Shown here: in pieces, positions 18,001 to 26,325 of the stretch
Layout of the letters: the number at the start of each line of letters is the position of its first letter
Numbering within the stretch: position 1 is the stretch's first letter
Source of the DNA: Fluviicola sp.
GTDB taxonomy: Bacteria; Bacteroidota; Bacteroidia; Flavobacteriales_D; Crocinitomicaceae
DNA: 64,000 bases
Assembly: GCA_029866325.1 (NCBI GenBank)
Contig: JARWZO010000018.1
Coordinates: 1-64,000, forward strand
Reading direction: 5' to 3'
Notes under the pieces: generated by a model
Database searches by the model: none
The model's input: only the letters and a program-made list of their open reading frames with translations
What the model was told of the DNA's origin: nothing
Made by a program: the position numbers and the translations under genes

Positions 18001-18606
18001 TTATCAGCTGTAGCCGACGGCCTATGTGTTGCTTCGCAAACTACTACTGACATGATTTGTGTTCACCCTGTTCCTTTAGCCTCATTTACCTTTAGTCCAC
18101 AACAGATTTTTGTGAATGAACCGACCATTCAATTAACCAATAATTCGATCAATAACGAAACTAACAGTTGGAATTTCGGAGATGGTACAACCAGTACGCT
18201 TGAAGCACCTGATCACACTTTCCCACAGGATGTCGTGAGCAATTATCTTATTGAGTTAATTGTGTCAACCCAATTCGGGTGCACCGATACCGCTCGACAA
18301 ATAGTAGTGATCAAGGATCAGATTCTGTACTATGTTCCCAATTCGTTTACACCAGATGGAGATGAGTTCAATAACATTTTCATTCCAATTCTAACATCCG
18401 GTATAGATTTTTCCGATTATGAGCTCAAAATCTATGATCGGTGGGGTGAAATACTATTCGAATCATATGATGTGAACGTTGGTTGGGATGGCACTTACCA
18501 TGGGAAACTTGCTCCGCAGGGCACTTATACTTGGACCTTACAATTCGGATTGATTGAAAATGATAAAGATCTCTTCCTTACCGGGCATGTCACACTGACA
18601 AGATAA
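15100..18606 (+). CDS. Giant secreted adhesin-like protein with gliding-motility (type B) C-terminal domain
   Basis: The start at 15100 (MNRYKTILTL) places the signal peptide at the N-terminus (1168 residues). An N-terminal carbohydrate-binding-like jelly roll (~25-175) is followed by a long series of Ig-like and Cys-containing repeats, including a second jelly-roll-like segment (~465-650, NGDFELGNNG). Two PKD domains have WDFGDGT near 940 and WNFGDGT near 1025. The C-terminal ~95 residues form the gliding-motility-associated (T9SS type B) domain: NSFTPDGDEFNN, YDRWGE, GWDGT, GTYTW. Exported and surface-displayed through T9SS; probably an adhesin (inference). Confidence 0.88.
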   Translation: MNRYKTILTLLVLLFVGKKATAQCVWSNYFTDSYEYNTVIPHIIPGMTYQNTPQTFAGCVHSGTRGLYLNIADGQIGMIYDQPFTNLCVGTNYRFSFWVKDTWGGTNNLTFRVLSATNAILSTQTVITNGIWANIVMPAFTATTSNIRFQIITNTAGGPGNDAGLDDLTLSICNPAVTNYSTTQCNSVGNLNLFTQITNPQLSQNGTWTGPSALQNGFNGTFSTATNIAGTYTYTIDGGANCPDSIATVQVQLVTTPIITPLGPITACNSYTLPAITGTGLSGNQHYYTGPNGTGMIIANGSTITTSQTIYMFDGNAGCSDNESVVITISPNVNAGNNNSASYCGAGPIVNLTDFLSANATSGGTWSESTIPVSGAFNPLTTQFNTSSLAPGNYTFQYSVTGTPCPNDVSDFTIIIGNTPNVDLGNDTSLCSGQTLTLNAGVYDDYLWNNNSTNPTLTVTQPGGTYWVTAQTLGANQIVNGDFELGNNGFTTQYVIGAGGPWGQLSNPGTYAISTSPNLVHNNFGACNDHTTNPGVNQMVVNGSDVPNTEVWCQTIPVQPNTTYEFGTWATSVFNCAPNEVAVLQFSINTIQLGSVFSPSNQDCNWSQFTENWFSGLTTSAEVCIVNQNTLGSGNDFALDDITFRPVCISKDTVVVIYAPAPIVDLGVDQFHCAGSTVTLNAQNAGDSYLWNTTETTQTIDVTSSGNYSVTVTNAQNCSATDQVTITFETPLNAGNDNSIIICSTANQTDLATLIDANAQLGGTWESNSPNFTGNLSANGVVDLNGQAGMFDFLYIADGTFCPNDTAVINLTIHEQPVAAPNQALHFCNTLGDNVDFSPYLNHPVITLPGNWLTPANLPGGSFNLATNVLDLSGLPNDQYIFQYNLPAEQGCIDAIMEIIVDITAVPFIDFTSDITEGCQPLSVLFTNESTAQGNVVYTWDFGDGTGSSSSTTVSNTYEAAGCYDITLSAVADGLCVASQTTTDMICVHPVPLASFTFSPQQIFVNEPTIQLTNNSINNETNSWNFGDGTTSTLEAPDHTFPQDVVSNYLIELIVSTQFGCTDTARQIVVIKDQILYYVPNSFTPDGDEFNNIFIPILTSGIDFSDYELKIYDRWGEILFESYDVNVGWDGTYHGKLAPQGTYTWTLQFGLIENDKDLFLTGHVTLTR

Positions 18607-18726
18607 CTCGGTAACATAATGTCCTTCAGCATTACAAGTATTCACTAATATTCGTTTGAGAAACTCAGAATAATGACACTATATTAGATTTCTGATGTTT
18701 TTTCACCGAATAAAACGGATCATGTT

Positions 18727-20349
18727 ATGGCGAGACTTTTTGTTGCTTTACTACTTTTCTGTACGATCAATTCTTGGGCTCAAAACCTTACATGCAAAAA
18801 AGCGCTAACGCTACTAAACAGTGAATTAACTCAGTCGAAAGAACCCACCATTACCTGTTTGTATTTCTTTCGAAATGTTGGTGAACAACGCTTCATCAAT
18901 ACGTCTGAATGGAAAAAGTCATTGTACCACATTGAACGAATAGCATCTACCAGTCGTGGAACTTATTATGTGCAACTTTGTACGGAAATCGGAACCCAAC
19001 TCAGCCTAAAATCCAACCACAACGAAGCTTACTACTTTCTCTACAAAGCACGAACTTCAATTAAAAGTCATCCCCAAAAAGACAAACGGTTTCTTAAAAG
19101 TTACCACCAAACAATTGGATTATCCTATTACCATTTTAAGTGTTATTACTTGGCTCGAAAACACTTGAACATTGTGAATTCATTCAGCGGTTTAGATGAC
19201 CGTGAAAGAATTGGTGTTTTAAACACAATCGGATTAATCAATCGAGATCAAGGTTATTCAGACTCATCGAAGTTTTATTTTGAAAAGGCGCTTAAAATTG
19301 CTCAAAAGCTCAATCACACACCCTGGATTGGTGTGCTTTCAGGTAACCTGGGGCACTATTATTGGTCAAAAAATCAACTTTCGGATGCTCGAAAATTGCT
19401 TGAAACCGATTATCGTTTGAGTATGCTTAACCATCAAGCCGAAAGTGCTTTAAATGCATTAAGCATTCTAATACTAATCGATTTAAAAGAAGGAAAAAAA
19501 GAAGCCGCCAGAACAAAAATCAAGTTATTCAAGCCCCTTCAAAGCTCCAATCTATCGTTGAGTTCCAAACGACTTTGCTTAAATGCGATACTTTCTTTAC
19601 AAGAAGCAGATGCCGATTACAAAGGTGCTTTTGAGAGTTATCGACAAATCACACGTTACACCGATATCATCAACCAATCAAAAGATTTAAAAAACATTCG
19701 GCAAACTGCATTTAAAATTGATTTTGAAAGAAAACGAATTGAGAATAGATTATTGAACAGTAAGAAAAAAAATAGTGAATTGTTAGCCAAGTCGTTTATC
19801 GTTGTTTCTATATTGATCATCATCCTATTTTTCGTCTTTCTACTGTTTAATCGGAAGAGAAGAATACGTGAACGAGAAATTGCGACATTAAAGCATCAAC
19901 AAATAGAAAAAGAGCTACTTTCAAGTGAAAATGAAATGCACCTGATTTTATCAAAACTCATCGAAAAAAATGAACTTATAGAGCATTTATTAGAGGAAAT
20001 AAATCGGGTACCACATTCTTCGCAGGAATCTAATTCAGAAGAACGCTCACAGTTGCTGGAAAAGATCCAATCGTATTCCCTTGTAACCGATGATCAATGG
20101 TTTGCTTTCAAAAAGGTCTTTGAAAAACTAAACCCCAATTTTTACGGTCGTTTGTTTGATATAAAACCGGATTTGACCAATGCAGAAATAAGATTATTGA
20201 CCCTCATTAAACTCAATCTTTCCAATATGGAAATGGCCAAAGCATTGGGGATTTCTGCGGATTCTGTAAGAAAAACCAGTTTGCGCCTTCGAAAAAAACT
20301 AGGTATGAATGCTCAAGAAGACCTCGTTCGATTAGTGCTCTCCTTATAA
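18727..20349 (+). CDS. Membrane-spanning TPR regulator with LuxR-type helix-turn-helix
   Basis: A 540-residue protein: signal peptide (~1-19), alpha-helical TPR-like repeats (~80-330), one membrane helix (~356-374, followed by NRKRR), a coiled coil (~380-440) and a C-terminal helix-turn-helix (~478-540: TNAEIRLLTLIKLNLSNMEM, then MAKALGISADSVR). This layout, with periplasmic TPR sensor and cytosolic DNA-binding tail, is common in Bacteroidota regulators. Signal and targets unknown; the downstream outer-membrane gene may be a target, but the sequence does not show it. Confidence 0.85.
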   Translation: MARLFVALLLFCTINSWAQNLTCKKALTLLNSELTQSKEPTITCLYFFRNVGEQRFINTSEWKKSLYHIERIASTSRGTYYVQLCTEIGTQLSLKSNHNEAYYFLYKARTSIKSHPQKDKRFLKSYHQTIGLSYYHFKCYYLARKHLNIVNSFSGLDDRERIGVLNTIGLINRDQGYSDSSKFYFEKALKIAQKLNHTPWIGVLSGNLGHYYWSKNQLSDARKLLETDYRLSMLNHQAESALNALSILILIDLKEGKKEAARTKIKLFKPLQSSNLSLSSKRLCLNAILSLQEADADYKGAFESYRQITRYTDIINQSKDLKNIRQTAFKIDFERKRIENRLLNSKKKNSELLAKSFIVVSILIIILFFVFLLFNRKRRIREREIATLKHQQIEKELLSSENEMHLILSKLIEKNELIEHLLEEINRVPHSSQESNSEERSQLLEKIQSYSLVTDDQWFAFKKVFEKLNPNFYGRLFDIKPDLTNAEIRLLTLIKLNLSNMEMAKALGISADSVRKTSLRLRKKLGMNAQEDLVRLVLSL

Positions 20350-20452
20350 CCTGAATCAGAAAACCAGAGCCACTTTTTTTTGTTTTTTTAAGGTTTTACC
20401 CAAGGTTTTCGGCATAAAAATTGTATACCTTGTACGTACAAAATATTCGGTT

Positions 20453-21277
20453 ATGAAACAACGATACACTCTTTCAGCCCTCGGCGTTATTCTTTTTGCC
20501 ATCGTTCCTTTTTTATCGGTTGCACAGCGTGCACAGATAGGAACCTATTTCACGTGTGACTTTCCCAACAAAAGTGTAATGCCCAAGATGAGCACCAACG
20601 CAGGATTGGGATTGCAATTTGCCTATAGGCCCATTCAACGTGTACCTATGTTGTTGGAGTTTAAAGCGAGTGCCGGCATGTACTCTAGCCGTACCTTACA
20701 ACAAACCTATGTTTTTGATTCTTTGAGTAGTACAACAACAGATGTTACCTATTCCAGTAAAATGAATCGGATCTCATTGGGAACAAAATTTTACCTGGTA
20801 AATGATTACCGAACAGTGCGTCCATTTATTACTCCTCAAGTTGGTGTTGCGTTTATGCGCTCAAAAATTAGAGTTGCTGATCCTTTGGATGAAGATGATT
20901 GTCAGCCGTTGGAGCGCAAAACAACTCAACGAAGTTCCGGTTTTACCTACGGAGCAGAAGCCGGTTTAGAAGTTCAATTGGATCATTTATTAGGTCTTTC
21001 AAATGAAGTAAGTAAACACCGTCTTTATGCTTCCGTGACGTTCATGAATAGCTTCAGCCGATTGGAATATGTGAACGTGAAGTATATGGAAGATCACGAT
21101 CATGCTGCAATGACGGGTGGCTCAAGTGGTTCATCTAATTCTGATGATGGTAGGGATATCAACGCTCAGTTTATCAATGTTTCTACCAATAGCATCCACG
21201 AACACAAAATTGCCGAATTGTATAAAACGAATCTTCAATTTTGGGGCTTCAACATCGGTTACACGTTTAATTTCTAG
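20453..21277 (+). CDS. Outer-membrane beta-barrel-like protein
   Basis: A 274-residue protein with a signal peptide (~1-25, ending SVAQ), alternating amphipathic beta strands and a C-terminal strand ending in Phe (FNIGYTFNF), as expected for an outer-membrane barrel. One acidic cysteine-containing loop (DEDDCQP, ~145) and a Ser/Gly/Asp-rich loop (~222-233) are probably surface-exposed. No closer family was recognised. A GC-rich terminator follows. Confidence 0.75.
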   Translation: MKQRYTLSALGVILFAIVPFLSVAQRAQIGTYFTCDFPNKSVMPKMSTNAGLGLQFAYRPIQRVPMLLEFKASAGMYSSRTLQQTYVFDSLSSTTTDVTYSSKMNRISLGTKFYLVNDYRTVRPFITPQVGVAFMRSKIRVADPLDEDDCQPLERKTTQRSSGFTYGAEAGLEVQLDHLLGLSNEVSKHRLYASVTFMNSFSRLEYVNVKYMEDHDHAAMTGGSSGSSNSDDGRDINAQFINVSTNSIHEHKIAELYKTNLQFWGFNIGYTFNF

Positions 21278-21298
21278 AAAAAAATAAAATAGTTAAAG

Positions 21299-21328
21299 CC
21301 CCGTTTTCAAACGAATTCGGGGTTTTTT
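21299..21328 (+). terminator. Intrinsic terminator
   Basis: A CCCCG/CGGGG stem with a 14-nt loop and six T residues, 22 nt after the stop at 21277. Confidence 0.8.
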
Positions 21329-21425
21329 ATTGCCAATTTTGTTCCTAATTCAATGATTTTTTCACCAAAGCTGTTACCAACTTGTGTTGTAGTATGAAAG
21401 AGGTAACCAATTTACAGACTGTTTG

Positions 21426-21968
21426 ATGAGCAAAGAGCAAACCAATGCTATTCCAACCGATAATGATTTTCTGAAGGAAGTCTATAATCGCTACGGGAAA
21501 AAGCTTTACGCTTATGCTTTGAAAACCTGGAAAATAAGTGAAGATGATGCGTGGAATTTGATCTACAAAACACTGTACAAAGTCATTGAAACACATCAGA
21601 ATTACACCTTCGAAACAGAAGATAAGTTTGCGTCGTTTGTGTTTAAAATCTTCATCAATTATTTGAGAAACGATTACCGCGACAAGAAAAAAACAAGGTT
21701 GGATGTTGCCCCAACCGATGTAAGTGAAATACAAGTAAGGGCCGAAGAACAACCTGCTCAGGAAGAACTCCCAGATCGGAAGATCAAGGTGCTCAGGGAA
21801 GTGCTCGACGGTTTGGAAGATTGGCAACGAATTTTAGTGCTCATGAGAAGTGACGGAGCTGCGTACTCGGAAATAGCCAAGTATGTAGACAAACCCGAAC
21901 AACAGCTGAAAGTATACTACCAGCGAATTAAAGAAGTAATAACCAAAAAATTAAACGATCATGCTTGA
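21426..21968 (+). CDS. ECF-type RNA polymerase sigma factor
   Basis: A 180-residue sigma-70-family extracytoplasmic-function sigma factor starting at ATG 21426; a TTG one codon earlier is possible. Region 2 lies at ~15-85 (YNRYGKKLYAYALK, FKIFINYLRNDYRD) and region 4 at ~125-178 (ILVLMRSDGAAYSEIAKYV, VYYQRIKEVI). The 3' end overlaps the next gene by 8 bp, the arrangement often seen for a sigma factor and its membrane-anchored regulator. The regulon is unknown; autoregulation of this operon is likely (inference). Confidence 0.9.
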   Translation: MSKEQTNAIPTDNDFLKEVYNRYGKKLYAYALKTWKISEDDAWNLIYKTLYKVIETHQNYTFETEDKFASFVFKIFINYLRNDYRDKKKTRLDVAPTDVSEIQVRAEEQPAQEELPDRKIKVLREVLDGLEDWQRILVLMRSDGAAYSEIAKYVDKPEQQLKVYYQRIKEVITKKLNDHA

Positions 21969-23880
21969 TTCAACTTTATCAGACAGTCAGCTGCGTGACA
22001 TGCTTAAGCAGGTCGTTTTAACAGGTGACGACAACGATACGCTAACAACAACACTTTTAGACATGGAACAAAAATTTGTATTTGCAACTACAGCGGTCAT
22101 CGCTATTCCTGTTGCGCAAGAAGCCGCACTTTTAGGTAAACTCGGAGGAGGAGCCGCTTACAAAACTGCAGCGAAATTCGGACTGAAATGGCTCTTCGGA
22201 GGACTCGGAGGAGTTGCCGTTACTGCTACGTCCATTCTCGTTTATCAGCAACAAAAAACCCCTGAACCCCAGCAGCAAAAACCCGTAATAACACATATTC
22301 AACAGCAACCCGACACTTCGAACTTTTTCGTAGCTAGTAAAACCGACAGTGTAGGAGCAACCCCAACAATTTCTACACCAAAAGAAGTAACAGAGCAACC
22401 GTATGAATTGTTGCCACTTTCTCCTGTTAGTCCAATTGTCAGCACACCGTTGGAACGGCAGGAGGCAGTGGTTGTGGGTAGACTTAGCAAAAGATCGCTT
22501 ACAAACCTCGTGTTTTTAGCTCCTGAATATGTCTATCAGATGCAAACAAGACGTTATCGTGGATCAATGGCCGCATTGGATAATTTGCTGTTTCTGAATC
22601 CTGAGATTTTTGCTCCGATCGATGCATTGGAAGAACTGGGTGAATTGGGTGAGCTAGACGAATTGGAACATTTTTCATGGAATGGAGATACTTCCGATTC
22701 TGACGACACCATCACACCACCAAAGTCATTCGACGGTATAAAAACAATCGAGATTACCATCGATTTTGGAGATGTTATTATCACCCGAGCAAGCGGCAAT
22801 CAGGTCATTGTTGACCAACCTGAAGGCAAAATCGCAACGGAACAACATCAATCCAAACTGTCTATTTTTATGAATCCGGGCGATGAAAAAGAAAAGAAAC
22901 GCTGCAATGAAATTCCTTCATTTGAATTGAAAGTGGCTGTTCCGACGGGAACCAACCTGGTCATCGTAACTTCTAGTGGTTTGGTCGATATCAACGATTT
23001 GGAAGGAAAAAGTTGCGAGGTCACCAACAATTTTGGTGATATCAACTTCAACAACTGCAACATCGATGTTACAGCTACAGCCTCAAGCGGTTCTATTACC
23101 TTGAGTCACATTACCGGTAAAACCGACTTACATTCCTACTTTGGTGATGTGAATTTAACGCACATTTCCGGAATCACTGAAACGCATATTTCTTCCGGGG
23201 CATTCAATGCTTCTGACATAACCGGTGATCTTTCGATCCAATCGGATTTTGGAGATGTTTCTGTATCAAATGCTCATGGAAATGCAACTATCAATAGCAA
23301 TTCAGGATCTATTACGTTGGATAGCATTACCGGAAAAACGCTCACATTGAACAGTAACTTTGGTGATCTGCAGCTGAAAAACATCAATGCAACGAGTTCC
23401 ATCGTTTCTAATTCGGGCAACTCCGAAATCGAACTTCACAACGGCAATTTGACGTTGAACACTCAATTTGGTGAAGTATCTATAGAAAACTTGACGGGCA
23501 ATCTTCAATTGAATGGAAATTCGGGAGATATACATCTCAAAAACATCATCGGAGATTTGGCAGTTGATTCGCAATTCGGGAACGTTACCCTAAAAGAAAC
23601 CAAGGGAAATGTGCTAGTGCAAGCCAACTCGGGTGACATTAACGGTCGAAAAGTTGAAGTAACCAATAGCTTAACCGTAGCCGTTGATTTCGGAAATAGC
23701 GATATCGAATTAGTAAACAGCGCAAACGATCTTCGCTTTGATGTGGAGGCTTCAATGGGCACTGCGAGTATCCATAAAGGCAACTTGAAATTGGAAGAGG
23801 AGGATGGACACATTATTACTGACCAAGGCAGTATTTCCATCAAGGGAACTGCCCAATCGGGCGATATTTCATTTGATTAG
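21961..23880 (+). CDS. Membrane-anchored repeat protein, putative anti-sigma/adhesin (DUF4097-like)
   Basis: A 639-residue protein. A short cytosolic N-terminus (~1-75) and one membrane segment (~76-95, GGLGGVAVTATSILVY) precede a Pro/Gln-rich linker (~98-180) and a long DUF4097-like beta-helical domain (~260-639). That domain is built from ~20-residue rungs that alternate FGD-type and SGS/SGD-type turns. There is no signal peptidase site. Overlap with the sigma gene suggests the cytosolic part holds the sigma factor and the outside part senses or adheres (inference). No classical anti-sigma zinc motif is visible. Confidence 0.78.
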   Translation: MLDSTLSDSQLRDMLKQVVLTGDDNDTLTTTLLDMEQKFVFATTAVIAIPVAQEAALLGKLGGGAAYKTAAKFGLKWLFGGLGGVAVTATSILVYQQQKTPEPQQQKPVITHIQQQPDTSNFFVASKTDSVGATPTISTPKEVTEQPYELLPLSPVSPIVSTPLERQEAVVVGRLSKRSLTNLVFLAPEYVYQMQTRRYRGSMAALDNLLFLNPEIFAPIDALEELGELGELDELEHFSWNGDTSDSDDTITPPKSFDGIKTIEITIDFGDVIITRASGNQVIVDQPEGKIATEQHQSKLSIFMNPGDEKEKKRCNEIPSFELKVAVPTGTNLVIVTSSGLVDINDLEGKSCEVTNNFGDINFNNCNIDVTATASSGSITLSHITGKTDLHSYFGDVNLTHISGITETHISSGAFNASDITGDLSIQSDFGDVSVSNAHGNATINSNSGSITLDSITGKTLTLNSNFGDLQLKNINATSSIVSNSGNSEIELHNGNLTLNTQFGEVSIENLTGNLQLNGNSGDIHLKNIIGDLAVDSQFGNVTLKETKGNVLVQANSGDINGRKVEVTNSLTVAVDFGNSDIELVNSANDLRFDVEASMGTASIHKGNLKLEEEDGHIITDQGSISIKGTAQSGDISFD

Positions 23881-23916
23881 TCATTGTTTTATAAATAAAT
23901 CCAAATTCAGCACTTT

Positions 23917-24636
23917 ATGAAATCAGTAAAATTAATTCCCTTCATCATCCTTTTGCTTATCGTTCAGATCAGTACGATAGGTCTTGCGCAATCATTAACC
24001 AATGATGATGAACCGAAGCCTAAACCAGTCCGAAAACTGAAAGGATCTGGTCAAATTATCACCAAAACCTTTCAATTAGAGGCATTTGAAGCAATTGAAC
24101 TTGTTGGTTTTTGTGATCTTGAATTAGTAAATGGTTCTTCCAATTCAGTGGAACTATCCGAATATGAATCCATTATAGATCATTTTCAATTCACCGTAAA
24201 AGACAATACACTGTTTATTGAAATGGATAGAGACAATATAAGCATCAAAAACTCAGAAGCAAAAGCAAAAATAGTTGTTGCAGGACCATTAAAGAAACTC
24301 TCCATTTCCGGAGTAGGCGACATCATTATGACAGACGCCTTTAACGAGCTCGAAGAACTGAATGTATCGGGAGTGGGCGATATCATCGAAAAAAAAGAAG
24401 GACAATCTAAAAACATCACGATTAACCTTTCCGGTGTAGGTGACATTAACCTTGGAAATACAAGTTATGAAAACGTGAATTGTTCCATTTCCGGTGTAGG
24501 TGACGCAACATTTTCAGCTTCTACTTCTATCATTGCCAACATCACAGGAGTTGGTGACATTTATTACTTCGGTAATCCGCAACAGCTTACCCAATCGGTT
24601 GATGGAGTTGGTGAAGTCATTCAAAAGAATAAATAG
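23917..24636 (+). CDS. Exported DUF2807 (GIN-domain-like) protein
   Basis: A 239-residue protein with a signal peptide (~1-24, ending GLAQ). It carries a right-handed beta-helix-type DUF2807 domain, shown by the entry motif FEAIELVGFCDLELV and six or so SGVGD/TGVGD/DGVGE turns spaced ~20 residues apart (~128-235). It lies 36 bp behind the DUF4097-like gene in the sigma operon. Such proteins are usually annotated as putative autotransporter adhesins, without proven function. Both repeat proteins of this operon share the stacked-rung design. Confidence 0.82.
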   Translation: MKSVKLIPFIILLLIVQISTIGLAQSLTNDDEPKPKPVRKLKGSGQIITKTFQLEAFEAIELVGFCDLELVNGSSNSVELSEYESIIDHFQFTVKDNTLFIEMDRDNISIKNSEAKAKIVVAGPLKKLSISGVGDIIMTDAFNELEELNVSGVGDIIEKKEGQSKNITINLSGVGDINLGNTSYENVNCSISGVGDATFSASTSIIANITGVGDIYYFGNPQQLTQSVDGVGEVIQKNK

Positions 24637-24663
24637 ACAATGTAAGATCTAGCATAAGTAGCA

Positions 24664-24691
24664 GAGTATCCATAAAGGCAACTTGAAATTG
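24664..24691 (+). repeat. Detached 28-bp copy of the upstream repeat-protein gene
   Basis: These 28 bases are identical to 23766-23793, inside the 3' part of the DUF4097-like gene. Similarity fades quickly on both sides. This is a short duplication remnant in the 3' untranslated region of the sigma operon and has no reading frame of its own. Confidence 0.75.
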
Positions 24692-24828
24692 AACCTCAAG
24701 GATGTAGTATACGATTTACCGGAAGGCAGAATGTTTTGGAGAGTTGCCGACCAGTGAATGTTCATTCGACTAAGTAAATTTAAAGACACTTGTTGCCTTT
24801 ATCCGTAATAGGATACTTTGCGCGCAAT

Positions 24829-24860
24829 CGGGCTGCCTTTGGGTGGCCCGTTTGTTTTTT
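24829..24860 (+). terminator. Terminator-like hairpin
   Basis: A GC-rich 9-bp stem (CGGGCTGCC with GGTGGCCCG, two G-T pairs), a 4-nt loop and a T-rich tail. It is oriented to end transcripts from the sigma operon, whose last stop is 193 nt upstream. A promoter-like TACTTTG at 24814-24820 lies immediately before it. Confidence 0.65.
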
Positions 24861-24906
24861 CTTCCTACTTCCCTCAACACAGCTTTGAAACGATGCCAGC
24901 CACCAT

Positions 24907-25170
24907 TTATGGATGCGCAATGATCGCGTTTTCGATAGTATCCAATTTCACGGCAAGTGCTTCCAGCTTTGCTTCAATGTTGGAAAGATTTTCATTGATA
25001 TCAATCAGGGTTGAAGAAATAGCCTCCGTATTTGCCGGCAAACCTGAAAGATTGGATGCAATAATGTATTGCACAAAAAGGCTCATCGAAAACGGGTCGT
25101 TTTTAGCAGGTTGAATAGCAGTTTGTGCCTTGAAATCGGCCATTAATGCAGTGAATTCAGCAGTTTCCAT
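24907..25170 (-). CDS. Small helical protein, unknown function
   Basis: An 87-residue, mostly helical, acidic protein. A coiled-coil heptad pattern covers ~45-82 (INENLSNIEAKLEALAVKLD). It has no signal peptide or membrane segment and no recognised family. TAACTTTA just upstream on the minus strand resembles a -7 box. The opposite-strand frame over the same bases is Ser/Ala-rich and looks like a shadow. Residue composition favours the minus-strand reading. Confidence 0.6.
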   Translation of the reverse strand: METAEFTALMADFKAQTAIQPAKNDPFSMSLFVQYIIASNLSGLPANTEAISSTLIDINENLSNIEAKLEALAVKLDTIENAIIAHP

Positions 25171-25361
25171 AGTGATTTGTTTTTAAAGTTATTGTTGTAT
25201 GTGCCAAAGAACAATGTAGAATGGCTCTAAGGCGATGACAATTTAGGAATAATACTTTATGCGTTTTCAAATCACCGCTATTAAATTCAAAAAAAACACT
25301 TAAAACAGAATAATCGTTGCTCTTCTAATGAACATGTCTGCTAGTGACTGATGTCGCAAAA

Positions 25362-25394
25362 CAAAAAGAGGGATGCCTCTCCAAACACCCCTCT
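25362..25394 (-). terminator. Intrinsic terminator (minus strand)
   Basis: On the minus strand AGAGGGGTG pairs with CATCCCTCT (one G-T pair), followed by TTTTT. It lies 50 nt downstream of the 25445 gene. Apart from this, the 25171-25444 gap shows nothing recognisable. Confidence 0.75.
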
Positions 25395-25444
25395 CGATTC
25401 AAACAAACAAACTAAACTACTCGAACCTATACTTTTTATGAATC

Positions 25445-26176
25445 TTATTCTTCGTCAGGATCAACTTTGATCATCAATCCCATTTTAATATTTTTCTCTT
25501 GTCCCAATTCAACTACTATGCCACGTGTGGTCAATAAATCAGAAAACAAGTACGTCACATCATCGTATTCTTCTTTTCGGAAAACTGCCGAGTACGGTTG
25601 TTTTGTCCAGTCAAGTGGCAATTGAAACTCACCGCTTTCATTCGACAACGTGGTTGACAATTCATTTCCCTCTACATCATAAACGGTTACCGAAACACCG
25701 GTTACAAAACGATCCAGAAAATAATCGATCACCGACCCTGTGAACAAGCTGTCTAATGTTTTATTGTGATCTGTAACAGACATTGACATTTCGCCCAACT
25801 CGGTTTGTTCTACCTGTACCGGTTCTGCTTTTGTTTCTCCTTTTACCATTACTTTGCCTTGCGCTTGTGCCTGAAAAGCTGAAAAGGTAGAAATGGCTGT
25901 TCCTAAAACCAACGCACGAAGACTGAATGCAGCCGTATGCGATGGCAAAGGCAACGAGGAATAATGCTTATGTTGCTGATCGTTCGACATGCGTCCGCAA
26001 ACCAATGCAGTATTCGCTTCCATAAATCGGAAAATGGCCGCATCAGACATCCGTGTAAAATCAACCACTGTTTTCTGACAGCTATCACAAAACCGCCCCT
26101 TATCATTTGGCGTCATTGCTCCCCAGTTCTCGTGACATGGCTCAGCAATTTTGATTTGAATCACCTTCTTTTTCAT
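25445..26176 (-). CDS. CHENW/FCxxCxK N-terminal module protein with regulatory-like C-terminus
   Basis: The start at 26176 (MKKKVIQIKI) gives 243 residues and puts the conserved module first; an upstream start would add 17 unconserved residues. The N-terminal module (~1-62) has PCHENW, GRFCDSCQKTVVDFT and VCGR, four cysteines spaced like a zinc or Fe-S site. A hydrophobic segment (~85-107) follows, then an acidic linker and a beta-sandwich (~145-225: FVTGVSVTVYDVEGNELS, NESGEFQLPL) like carboxypeptidase-regulatory domains. The N-terminal module is widespread in Bacteroidota; its role is unknown. It would face the cytosol. Confidence 0.78.
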   Translation of the reverse strand: MKKKVIQIKIAEPCHENWGAMTPNDKGRFCDSCQKTVVDFTRMSDAAIFRFMEANTALVCGRMSNDQQHKHYSSLPLPSHTAAFSLRALVLGTAISTFSAFQAQAQGKVMVKGETKAEPVQVEQTELGEMSMSVTDHNKTLDSLFTGSVIDYFLDRFVTGVSVTVYDVEGNELSTTLSNESGEFQLPLDWTKQPYSAVFRKEEYDDVTYLFSDLLTTRGIVVELGQEKNIKMGLMIKVDPDEE

Positions 26177-26325
26177 CGTATCGGCATTAATTAAAAGCTT
26201 GTACAGGCAAGTCAAAAAAACGTTCAATAACAGGCGTTTATTTGTGGAAATCGACCTAATTAATTTGTTAATTGATTGCGATTGAAGTGAAATAATACTA
26301 TATTCGTTTGATACTCAATTATCAA

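Noticed and set aside
21345-21827. 160-codon frame antisense to the ECF sigma gene
   Set aside because: Shadow of the sigma factor regions 2 and 4; Phe/Ile-rich with no domain.
21961-23880. Classical zinc-type anti-sigma factor
   Set aside because: No HxxxCxxC motif in the N-terminal part; only gene overlap and topology suggest an anti-sigma role.
24818-25114. 98-codon plus-strand frame opposite the 87-residue gene
   Set aside because: Low-complexity Ser/Ala composition, starts inside a terminator hairpin, and the minus-strand frame has the better protein pattern.
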